Shown piece by piece: positions 1 through 11,800 of a stretch of 64,000 nucleotides of DNA; positions within the stretch are counted from its first letter, which is position 1, and the number at the start of each line of letters is the position of its first letter. The position numbers were made by a program, and so were the translations under genes. The notes beneath the pieces are model-generated. The model was not told the origin of the DNA, ran no database searches, and saw only the letters and a program-made list of their open reading frames with translations. This stretch comes from Zygnema cylindricum (lineage: Eukaryota > Streptophyta > Zygnematophyceae > Zygnematales > Zygnemataceae): contig JBBHKE010002678.1 in assembly GCA_037447655.1 (NCBI GenBank), positions 125,518 through 189,517 of the forward strand. Reading direction: 5' to 3'.

Positions 1-125
1 CGTCTCTTTTTCTTCTCTCTCTGTGTTTCTCTCTCTCTGTGTTTCTTTCTCTCTCTCTCTCTCTCTATCTCTCTTCTCGTCTCTCTGTTTCTCTCTGTTT
101 CTCTTTTCCTCTCTTTTCTCCTGTA
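1..125. repeat. CT-rich simple repeat
   Basis: The first 125 bases are almost wholly C and T with irregular TCTCTC and TGTTTC units. It lies just upstream of a splice-acceptor-like site at 191-193 and may be the pyrimidine-rich end of an intron that begins outside the window. Confidence 0.8.
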
Positions 126-193
126 CATTATTATAAGGAAAAACTCAATTCTATTTGTATTCTGTGTTTCTTTTCTTTTTTCTGTCTTCGCAG

Positions 194-664
194 GGTTTTG
201 GGAAGTTGATGTCAAATAATAGCAATTATAGCTGGACTATTAGACCGTCATATCTTTTTAGGGTTGATAGAAAAACCTTCCATGCAAGTATTTTTAAATC
301 GCTGGATGAAAACAGTAGCCCTTATATGGAAGTCATGGATCTTAAACTCGGAAAATCTCGGCCGTCTATTGGGTTTGAATCTGAGGAGGGGATACCAGAA
401 TCTCAACTTGGTAGGCTACGGCATCGAATCATAAAATTGTTAAAATCTTTAAATGTTCATTTTGTGAATAGGGTAGAAAGGTTCGGTTTTGAGAATTTAC
501 CAGAGCCGTCAGCTAAGAGGAGAGAGCTTAGAGAAGATCGAGGATCTCGGAGGAAAATTTTGGAAGAAAGATCTGCTAAAATTGAAGAACATCGGTCTTT
601 ACATTTGAAACGGAAAATTACCAATAAATGTTGGAGCAAATCTGAAAGACATCTCTACCACAAA
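194..664 (+). CDS. Hypothetical internal exon, unknown protein
   Basis: An exon-like open frame of 157 codons lies between a good acceptor (ttcgcag at 187-193) and a good donor (AAA|GTGAGT at 665). Both boundaries are phase 0, which supports a real exon. I do not recognise the protein. It is charged, with a hydrophobic core near FHASIFKSLDE and a basic, probably helical C-terminal half rich in Arg, Lys and Glu (REDRGSRRKILEERSAKIEEH). It could be an upstream exon of the fucosyltransferase, although it does not resemble the cytosolic tail, membrane anchor and stem usual there. It could also belong to a separate gene extending left of the window. No start codon is assigned, because the only in-frame ATG upstream (155) lies in the pyrimidine tract before the acceptor. 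Confidence 0.4.
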
Positions 665-3600
665 GTGAGTAAAGTCTTCAACAACTCAGAATTGGCAAAT
701 GCTACTTTTGATTATCATTGCCAATTGTTTGTTTTTTTAATGTTAATGACAATCGAAATTATCATTTCCAGAATTACTGCAAAAATGTACATTTAGTTTT
801 CAGTGTGACACTCACTTTTGTTAATGTGAAACGGTTTGTGAGTCGCTATTAGAGAAAGAAATTAGGATGAGGACTACTAATTTTAATTAACATTAGATCC
901 GTCAGCAGAAGTCAACCTTGGTGACTATTAGGCTGTCTTTTTGTATTCAATGTGAAAAATTGAGTTTTCAACCAGAAATTCATAGGATCAAGGACCATTG
1001 AAATGTCTCCAACACTGACACAATAAAGAAATCAAAACCTAAATCCAATTGACCTTCAAAGATCGTTTTTAGATTTTTGGAAATTTGAAAATTTACCCAT
1101 AGTGGCTGAGAAGATAACCTCCTACTCACTATTTTCAGAACCAAATGTATCTTGTGTTGATAAACATATGAGCACCTAACAGACAAAAAAAAAGAAGCTG
1201 AAATATCTTCAGCCGTTTGGCAATGAAAAGAGTTGCACGGCGTGAAATTAACAAAATAATAAATCTATACCATGACCAATGGTATCAAACAACTCGAAAA
1301 CCAAAATAAAATGTCAATCCGATAACGTTTCATCCGTCAACTTATGGACCAAAATAACTGAATTTGTGGATTTTTCCTCAAAATCTACAAATTTGGTTCC
1401 GCTTTCATGAGTTTTTGATGATGAAGGTCATGCCATCCGACATTTCTCCGTCAGAAAACTCCGTCTCAAATGCAACAAATTTTGGCGTGTAGCTAACTCT
1501 CCAGTTACAGAATATAAAAATTTGCACATTTTGGATTTTTATGGACATAGGCATTATCAAAATATGACCAACGGTAATGGTGGACAACCAAAAAGACGCC
1601 TGTTTTTCACGTTTTGGCAGTTGTGCTGTAACTCCGTTCAAAAAAATAAGTCATTGTGTGCGTCTTGGTCTTAGCTACCAGATGCGACAAACGTCACATT
1701 TTTGCAATTATTTTTTTGAGCGTTTGGTTGATCGGCGAAGTCACTATCACCAATGGTGGATCTATGTGGACAAATATGAATCGCTTAAAGAAATAATGTT
1801 AAGAACAAAATAATTAATTGTAAGCAATCTTGATGGTGATATACCTTAGCAAATCTGCCCTTCGAATTTTGTAGTTTACTTTTTGACAGCCCTCAACCTT
1901 GTTTTTGAAAATACAGCGACACATGGATCTCAGAGATCTGTTTTTCTTTTTTCTTTGGCTCGTAATGAGTAAATGGGTACTTAATTCCTAGTGGATTTTT
2001 TACTTATTCTGTAATTTTCCTCTCTTTCAGAAACAGTTGCTATAATTCCCCGTATTGGTCCTCGAATAGTAAACTGTGAATCACTGTTAGCATTACAAAA
2101 TTATTAGTGTGAGGTTTATTATAGTTATGTTAAGTCTGTTTTTGGTCCGATCAATGTGGATGATCATTACGAACAGAAAAACTAGATTTTTTTAACACTA
2201 TTTTTATGTTCAAGGCAAGAAAAAACCAGCCCTGGGTTAGTGTTTTTAACTTTAATAGCAATCTACTGTGTAGCCTGGCTTTGCATTAATTTTGGTGAAA
2301 GTCAATTTTTGATATATCGGATCCAAGACACATGTCACTGTGGATAAACATCTGATCTGGGAGCCCCGCACTTGTATTAGTGTGAATGCACATTGTCAGT
2401 AAGTTGATAGCACATTAACAGAATTTTCGGCAGGCACTGAACTGTGTTTTTATTCACCAGACTCCCAAATGTTTTTGGTTCGTCATCTGTTTTTATTCGA
2501 TTTTTTTTTATTGCTTAGGTGTCAAAAGTGTCTACAGGCCTTTCATTTTTGTTTTTCTTATCGGCATCCCAAAATTTTGAATTTTTTATTTTTTATCGAA
2601 TTTTATAATGATTGAGCCGATTGTCATAATAAAATTTTGGACACCACAATTAGTGTGGATGTTCAAGTGCCATCTTTGGAATCAATTTGTTTAACTCAAA
2701 TGTATCTCTAACAAACACAAACAAACACATGATTTTTTCTGTTTTATTTTTTTAATCAGTGTAACATACCAATAGATATGCAGAAGCCAAATTATAGGAC
2801 AGAATGAGTTGCTCTGGACCACTTAATTGTTTCACCACTTATCACTATTTGAGCTAACATTTTTTGGCCAATGAAAGGTCCTTTTTTTCGTACCCTCTTG
2901 TTAGTTTTTTGCTTATAGTTGCTCGATAGAAAGGCAAGCCCTACCCATTGGTTGAGAAGACGAGAAAAAACGGGGGAAGATGACATAAACGAATTTTAGA
3001 GTCGTTTTTTTATTTTTTCATAGACAAGAATCTTTTAGTGACGTTGCTGCAAGAGTGCAAAATAGGGAAGGAATCATGAGAACGTTCAAATAGTCTGCTG
3101 TAGAATATTCAAAACAAGTTAATTGAGAATCCATTTTTTATTTCAAAATCTGACTCTAATCCTCAAGACTCCATACAGACTCAGGCTTTTCACACGAGGG
3201 TGTCCACACTGTCTTTCTTATTTTGTCTGTGGTGAAGCATATTCCGTTTTTAGATTCTCTGGGAAACTACTATCCTCTTTCTAAGTTATTCCCTTGTTTT
3301 TGTACTTCCCGCCTGTTCACCTTTTATGTTTTGGAGTGGCATCGTTGTTTGGAAGAAAAATCCTTCCAAAATGCTGAAAGATGGCGACACATTTGAATTG
3401 AGTTCCATTCTCAGTTTCAAGCAAAATTAAGCTCCCACTTTTTAGAAGAGGTCCTGGTTTCATCAATTATTTTAGTCCACTGTGAACCGATATTAGCGTT
3501 AGTAAAACTAATTCCATCTTGCATTTTGTGCTCTCTTGAACAAAAAATAGCGTTATTAACACTAATTGTTTTCTTAACGTTGATCCTTTTCGCGGTCCAC

Positions 3601-3818
3601 AATCGTCCAAGTCGTTTGGACTGGAAATGAATTTTATAACATGAAAACAGTCCTCATACTATTATTTCTTAACGCTACGTGTCGTTTCCCTTTAGTCTGA
3701 TTTTGTAAATGGTTTTACCCTCTCTGTCATTTATGTGAGAACTGACTCGTTGGATGTAGGTGGAAAAGAGAAGAGAGAGGAGCTGATTCCGGTGTTCGAG
3801 AGGGGGGAGCAATAATAG
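665..3818. other. Non-coding AT-rich stretch, no gene seen
   Basis: No exon with family similarity was found. The stretch is AT-rich with short open frames on both strands that look like chance. Words such as TTAGTGTTA and TAGCGTTA recur (for example 2100-2280 and 3480-3560). The same words occur inside the MITE at 12813-13428, so decayed DNA-transposon sequence is likely. An N-terminal fucosyltransferase exon may be hidden here but could not be identified. Confidence 0.5.
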
Positions 3819-3931
3819 GCATTGGTTTCTCAACCTTCGTGGGCGATTTCCAAACGACTCAATGCCTACGCTGTGATGCACAAACGATGTGTGGAGCCCA
3901 TCAATGACTGGGTCGCCTTCTATCAAGACGA
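3819..3931 (+). CDS. Fucosyltransferase exon with HKRC motif
   Basis: Encodes about 37 residues ending CVEPINDWVAFYQDE. The segment ISKRLNAYAVMHKRC matches the conserved Y-L-V-S-K-L-R-x-Y-E-x-L-H-K-R-C stretch of GT37 enzymes. The donor at 3932 (GA|GTAAGT) is good. The left edge is weak: stop codons lie just upstream in this frame, and the only acceptor (aataatag) lacks a pyrimidine tract. It joins either to 7001 or to 4585 in phase. Confidence 0.65.
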
Positions 3932-5101
3932 GTAAGTTTTCCGTAGGGAAGTTTTTCAGTAGGGAAGTTTTTCAATAGGGAAGTTTTTCAATGGGGAGGT
4001 TTCCCAATTGGGACGTTTTTCAAAAGGGAAGTTTTTCAAAATGGAGGTTTTTCAAAAGGGAGGTTTTTCAAAAGGGAGGTTTTTCAATATGGAAGTTTTT
4101 CAATAGGGACGTTTTTCAACAGAGAAGTTGTTCAATAGGGAAGTTTTTCAATAGGGAGGTTTTTCAATAAGAAGGTTTCTCGATAGGAAAATATATTTAT
4201 TAAACATTTCCATCTCAAAGCATAATGTGAAACATTGCACCATAACATCTTAATCACCTCTACCAGGCCAATTACATTTTTGAAGTTTACACAGATTTTG
4301 TGAGTGACACTATTTTTTTTTTTTTTTTGTGAGTATTCACAAATTTTTGTAGAGTTTTGAGTAATCATATGTATAGGTATATACAAAAAAAAGGGTCAGC
4401 TCCAATAGCATAATAAGGTTACACATCATTGTAGCACTGAAACCTTCTATACCAGTGGAGCTTTATCATAATTTATGTGGGGCCAAAGAACAACTTTTTC
4501 TCTTTTATTTACTGTAGAATCTTTCCCTCTCTCCCCCCTCCCCCTCCCCCTCTCCCTCTCCCTCCCCCTCTCTCTCTCCACCAGGATTGCCAGTGTGGAT
4601 GTGCACGGCGCCAACCCCATCGACCACTTCACCCACCGCTTCACGCACCGTGTCAAGCGAGGCCTCCTATTGGCCGTGGGGCGACCCGACGGCCGGCTCT
4701 GCAGTCAAACTAAATGTAGGGTTCAGAGGGTTAAGGGGACGCACGTAATTAGGTGCAAGAGGACGCAGGGAACAATGTTGTGGACAACAATGTGAGGGGA
4801 ATGTTTTGTCTTTTACCAGTATATGTGTTGTTTATGTACTATGTATGTTCGGCTGACGTGGCAGATGGCATCGTTGGGCCAATGACGTCACTGTCACCTG
4901 TACGGAAAGATTCCGTACGTTTTATTGTAAAACGACATGAAACCAGCGCACGGTTGAACTGTAATCTGACGTAGCTTTGCAATGTTTGATTTTTATGCGA
5001 CATCCTATCGTATGGAAAATATCGTGTAATATCGGATCAGCACATCATATTGAGATGCTGCCGATGCACGTCAGATACATATCTGGATGTGATGTGCTCT
5101 G

Positions 5102-5132
<31 letters not shown>

Positions 5133-5776
5133 CCTCTCTACTTCAAATACGACATACTTATATGTTGTATCTCTATAAACATATACTTGCATATAAATAT
5201 GTATATGTAACACGAGCAATCTTCACACATGCAGTAATCTTCACAGTTTATAAATGCACACCATCATATGCCTCTATGTACCCAATAGTCAAAACCCTCT
5301 GCAGCGGTTGGAAACAGGCGAGTCGTGGGTCCTGATGGCCTTGCAGCAAGCCCGCACCATTCTCAGTCTCAATACGGGCGCCGAGGCACTCACTGTAGGT
5401 CTGTGTCCTTCCTCTCCCTCTCTCACTCTCTCCCTCTTCATCTCGTTCGCCCACTCCCTCTCCATCTCGTTCTCCCTCTCTGTCTCCCTCTCCATCTCGT
5501 TGTCCCTCTCGCTCTCCCTCTCGTTCTCCCTGTCCCTCTCCTCTGCCTCTCCCTCTTCCTCTCGCTCTCCCCTCCCTCTCCCTCTCCCTCTCTTATCCCT
5601 GCGGCTCGGTGGTTCCAGGCCACAACCCGTACTGCAGCCGTGTGGCCGCCCACCACCTCCTCCTTCCCTCCTTCCGCCCCCAGTTCCTCTGTGAAAAGCT
5701 TTTGGGAGTCGTCGACGTGGAGCCCGTGAGATCTCTCTCCCTCTTTCTCTCTCTGTCTCTCTCTCTCTCTCTCGGG

Positions 5777-5807
<31 letters not shown>

Positions 5808-8800
5808 CCGCTCTCTCTCTCTCTCTGTGTCTCTTTCTCTCTCTCTCTCTCCCCCTCTTTCATTCTCATCTTTTCCTTTCTTTCCATCTCTTTTTCTGCT
5901 TTTCTGTCTGTATTCCCTCTTCTTTCTCATGCCCAGTTCTCACAAACAGTTCCGTTTCTTTTTTAGCGAAAGTGTCATCGGTTTCCCTTCTCTTTCTCTC
6001 CCTCTTCCCAGGCTCCCCTGTGACCTCCCCTCTCCCCCCAACCCTCCCCTCTCCCCCCTCCCCCCCCTTCCCTTGTCCTCCCCCTCCCCCGGTACCCCCT
6101 TTTCTGGCGAAAATGCGGTCAGGGCCGGGCAGTTGTACCACCAATTATCGCAGAAAATATTTTATTTTTTCAAAATATTGTATTTTCTTCCTTTTTCCAA
6201 TGTAGCACTTTGACTTCTTTTCCGTTCTACCGACATAGAGTTATCTTCAGATTGTAACTACATTTTTAACCATAATGTAACCTTTAGCATTGCTTAGGGT
6301 TTTTGTTTCCATAATTGGATTGTATTTTTTCTTAATATATTTTCCTTTATTTTAGTTCATGTTATCGATCTACATTTCCCTAATGTATTTTCGTTTCCCT
6401 TTATTCCATATTATCTATCGACTTTTTCCTAATATAAAATTACCTTCTAAGTTATTGTGCCTGGAAGGTATTTTTGTTTGGCTGAGCGAAATTTCATTAC
6501 CTTCTAGTTTTCCAGAGTAGAATGATCTTTTAGGGTTTTTGAGGGATTTTGGCAAACAAAGATGCTTCTGTTTTAATTTATGGCCCCATTCTCTTAATTT
6601 GCCGGTTTATCGGTGATTGTACAGTAAACGGATCATATCATCTCAGTTTTTAAACGCTTATTTTCACATCGCAGCATTTTGTAATGCAACACTCCTAACA
6701 CCACTGTGATGTTAGTTTTTTTCCTGACTTTTTAATGTAACTTAATCAATGTAAGTCAATGTAACTTAATTAATGTAACTTTTTAATGTAACTTATTGAA
6801 ACTTAATTACGTAAATTAATGCAACTTCATTAATGTAAATTAATGTAATTAATGTAATTAATGTAACTTAATGTAATTCTTTTGTCTCAACATGCGACCA
6901 TTGTTTTCAAGTTTGCGGTTTTTGTGTTTCTACTTACAAAGTATTCTTTCCAACCATCAAATGAATAATCGGGCCCTATGTCTTTTGTGTGTTTTTGTAG
7001 GGAAAAGCTTGAAGGGGTTGCCGCGGGCTTTGATGTTAAACGATGCAAGTATTTGTTTTGGATATCCCCAACTTATGCTGGTGAGATTTATGTATAATCT
7101 TTTCCATCTTTCTAACCATCTTTATATTTGGGAATACTTTGGATTATCTTTTGGAGCTTTGCGTTACTCTAAAATACTAGTATAGTGTTTCTTCATTGCA
7201 GCCAATGGTTCCTGATTTTGCTTTAAAATGTTAAACTTTTTGGGCGTCTTTCTTTCATCAAAGTTGAAAACCTAGCTTTGTTTTTTGCGTTTTTTTAGGG
7301 CTTTCTCCATTTTTTTTTTGCTGAAGTTGTTTCAGTTGGTTCTAGGTCATTGTTCCTAAAGCTTGTTTTTTTTTAATTTTACAAAGTTGTTAGTTTTATG
7401 AAATGTTGGTTGTTTATTTGCAAACTTTAACAATTGAACCACTTCCATACCTTTTATCGGGTTATTTTTGAACTCCAAATATTGTTTTTGTTCCTTGACC
7501 AGTATGCATTTTTTAATTTAAACAATTGAATCCTTTCTGATTTCTATTCAATTATCAATTTTAAAATCTGAAAGTTTGAATCCTTCCTTCTTTCTTAGGT
7601 TGCTGTATGCATTTTCAAAGAATCCTTGTTTCGTTTTTAACTATAATTTTAAAGACTGACAGTTTATATGCTTTCTTTTTTTGAACTCTTTTTTCCTCCT
7701 TGGGTTGTCGATGTCGTCCATTGCAGGTCTTGGTAACCGTCTCGCCTCGCTGACATCAGCATTTTTGTATGCTGTTCTCACGGATCGTGCAATTGTAATC
7801 AGTAATGATTCAAATGTTGCAGAACTTTTATGTGAACCTATTCCAGACTCCAGCTGGTTAGTCGATTCCAAGTCATTCACGTAAAAATCAACGCCTTCCT
7901 TTTTGTCATTCTAACTGTTTGTTGTCATCGTTGTCGTCATTATTGTCGAGTATTGTTAAAATGAAAGGAAGTTGGGATGGTAGGAGCTGGTTTATGGCAT
8001 ATTCAAATCCACTCTTGTTTGGATGGCTGTATTACCTCCATCTGTTCAAGAAAAAGCAAGAAAATCTATGAATGAGTATTGTTTAATTTTTTGCAAGTTT
8101 GTAGTCTTAGTCTGTTCATGCATGCAAATTAATGTCTGGTTTTGCTTCCAAGCTGTTCGTCACATTCGGTTTTTCCATTATTGTTATTTGAATATTTGAA
8201 TATTTTTGTTTGAATAACAGTAAGGGAAGTTTGGTTCATATAAAGCAGCATTTCTCAGTGGTGAGTTTATTTTGACAAGTCAACATCTCTTTGCATACTT
8301 TGTTTCGGGCAGAAGTTGCAATTTTTATGTCTTAAAGCAATTTTGTATAACTCAAAATTCCGCATTTTTTGCTTCTGCATGACGTATTTAAAAATAAAGT
8401 GTTCTGAAGCAGGTTTGGGGTTTTGCAGATGGTTGAAAGTAAACACCTTTCACCGTTTTCCACGTGTCAAAGATTATCGGGAACTGTATGAGAATGGAAC
8501 TCATGAGTTTGTGAAGTCTGTCTACATAAATCTCAAGTACAAGTAAGTTGTACCGTATATTGTTATTACCGTCAAGGAGTTAATGTTGGGTTTAAAATTC
8601 TAATTTCAGTTCCGAATGACGTGCTGGTTTTGAACCATTTGAGAATTAGTGAGGACAAATTATTCTAGGTTCGATGGGCAAAATTTAGGTGCACAGATAT
8701 AGTGTCATTGACGACAATAACGATACGCAGTGTACTTTCCTTCTCAAAAATACAGAAATACAAAAAACTTTTTTTTTCTTTTTCCATCTGTGAGTTCATT

Positions 8801-11800
8801 TGTGAAGACTCTGTAAACTTGAAATTAATATTGCATCATATCCTGTACGCAAAAAATGCTCCACACAAAAAAAAAAATCACTCAGAGGAAGATTAACTGG
8901 AAGAGGTGCCTCATTTAGCAGAATTTTAACTGCTAGGCAAATTTTTGAACCAAAAAAGACAACCAAAACCGTATTTTTGTGTTTTTTCTTTTTTAACAGT
9001 ATTGGATGAAGTTGAAATTAGAACCCCATTTAAAATATCAAGGCCTAAATCACCTATAACGAGAATTTATGTTTCCCCTCATGACCTATAACAAGAATTA
9101 CTGTCCCTTCAAATTGAGACCGAGTGGAATAGCTGTTACACAAGCTTTTTTATACGTAGATAAGAGTGGAGGAAAGATATCATTTGAGAATACCGTTTTT
9201 GTTATTATGGCGGTTATTTTGCTATTGATCAACAACGCGGAGTGTACTACGTACTCATACAATTTCCGTCCTTTCTTTTTGTTCTTTTTTTATTGCAGTT
9301 GTGAAGAGGAGGATTGGCATTTTTTTTGTCCGAAAGAACAAAAAGTTCTCCACGTGCCGACTTTTGCCTTTATTCATACAGACGAATATTTGGTTCCGGC
9401 CTTCTATCTGATTCCTCAATTCAGGGTATGCATACATCTTCCACTCCCAATTAAGTTTTTTAAATTGTGAAATCACAACGAGTGTGTGCTTAATCACGTG
9501 AAACCAATCGATATTTCGTGCGTTTTATGTAGTGATGATGTATATCAAATAGGTTTTGCCGATAATCGATATGTACTTTTTTTGGAGGTCTTGCCAATAA
9601 ACGCGAGATATGGATGTTGATATCGTGATATCTTTGATATTGACTGAAATTGACTATTTTTGTATTCAGCTTTTACAGACTAAAAAGCAGCCAGACGAAC
9701 TTCCAAAATGAACGCCAGCATGACAAATGCCATCTTTGAGCTCCCCATTTATGATTTTACTTTAATTTAGTTGTCAATTTATGATAATACTTTAACTTAG
9801 CTGTCCATCTATGGTAATTTTGTAATTTAGCTTTTCCTGACGGTGTTCTCTGTTAAACTTGCAGAAAGATCTGTTTCGCCTATTTCCTGGCGGTTTGGTA
9901 TTTACTCACCTTGGGAGATATCTTCTTCATCCAAATAATTACCTTTGGGATCGAATCACACGAGTCTACCACAGTTACCTGGCTCATTCTGACAGTCTTT
10001 TAGGAATTCAGGTAAGGATTCTACTTAGTCTTCATAATTTCTGCTTTAATATTCCTAATTTTTCTTAATGTCCCTAATTTCCAATTTACTGTTCCTAAGT
10101 AATGTTCACTCTTTCTCTTGTTGTGCTCATGTTTGTCCTTCTATTCTTTTCGTTATCCTTATTTATATTCTTAACTTGATCCTTGTTCTATTCTTGTTTG
10201 GTTAATCTTCATTTCCATTAAGTCCTATTTTGTTTTTCTTGTTCAGGTTGTGCACGTTTCCTTCTTCTTATTCTTTTTTTCTTTTTCTTTTTGGTTTTTA
10301 ACTTTGTACATTTTTCAGGTTCGCACGTTTCACGAATCTGACCAAGATACGGAACCGAGGGTGTTAGAATGTGCGATGAATGTCACAAAATATCTCCCAA
10401 AAGTTATTTCTCAGGAGGATTGGAAAAACCGACTCGAAGAGGTCTGACCACACCGCCTTTATTTTTTCAGCCCTCACCCTGTCTTTCCCTCCTATTCTTC
10501 TTTTTCCCCTTGCCCCAGTTTGAAACTCAGTTGAGGAGTTTGGGACAGTTAGTTTGTTTTTATGTCAGACTTTGACTCCTAGGGGAACCTTAATATTGAG
10601 CACGTTTTTTCCGAGGTTGGTAATTTCATTTGTATGTTTTTGTTGAAGATGGGCATGCATACTTTTTTGTACAAAAACATTTATCAAGATTATTGAACGA
10701 GTTATTGTTACTATTTATAAATACGTGAAGTTTGGTGTCTTTACCCCTTTCTTTGAGTTGGCTATTTTCGGGGTTTTCATTGCACAGAGCACGTGAGCTT
10801 CAAATACTGTTTCTTTGTAAATTTGAAAATTGGAAATATTTAAGGAGTATTCGCCTTTTTCTTATGTTGTGTAATTAGGTTGTGTTGTTTATCCATTTGT
10901 AGTTTTCCACGGGTAATCAAATTTCAAAATATGGACCGTTGAAACGTTTTTTTTTTCTTTTTACTGCAGATGCATCCGAGTGTGCAGAAAATTGCAACAA
11001 ATCCCAATCCAAAAGTTATTACTGTTTTTGTGGCTTCTTTACAACTTCATCATTTTGAGCATTTGAAAAAAGTGTATACAGATGGACAAACGGAAGATGG
11101 AACAATAGTCAATTTCCATTAGTAAGGATAAATTCTTTTCTCAAACAACTCGGCGAGTTGTTTAGCGTAATACACCACTTTGGTTTTGTGTTTTTTATAC
11201 CCAAAATCATGAAATAATATTAATGCTAACACTTGTAAAGGTGTGGTTAAAGAGTGGTGATGTCCTCAACCCTGAATGAGTAGATATTGATTCTAATTTC
11301 GCACCAATGTACTTATTTAATTCTAGTAATGATAAGTAAATGTGTTATAGCATAGACTAGCATCAGACTACTAATCTTGTCAAACTTAAAAACCCTTAAC
11401 TAGATGAAGGCATTGTTCTTTATATCGAAAGGGAACAATATAAAGTACAATATCCTCATCTAATTTTTTTTCGTTTTCTTGGCGTTAACGAAGAGAACAT
11501 AGGCTAGTGTATTGTTTTGTTTTTTTATGTATTTTTGAATGTGTATAATGCCTGTGCCTGGAAGTGACAAGCTCTGTCCACGTTTCTTCGATAATGGAGG
11601 AGCCCGAGTGTTTTTTTGCTTTTTTCTCTGTCTGTTATTGCAATAATTTGTTGATTGGATTTCAAATTTGGGTCTTGTAAATAAATAATTATTGTCGGTT
11701 TTGGGAAGACAAAAAAAAAATGTGCATCTTATGATACGAATCTAGGTAGTTAAGATTAAAAAACTTGTGTTTGGAGGTAAATAATTCTGACTAACAGGTT

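Noticed and set aside
3940-4192. CRISPR-like array
   Set aside because: The repeat is a 16-bp continuous tandem without spacers, in a eukaryotic intron.
5289-5930. Long open frames on both strands rich in Arg/Glu or Ser/Leu/Pro
   Set aside because: They only translate CT/GA low-complexity sequence; all frames are open for the same reason.
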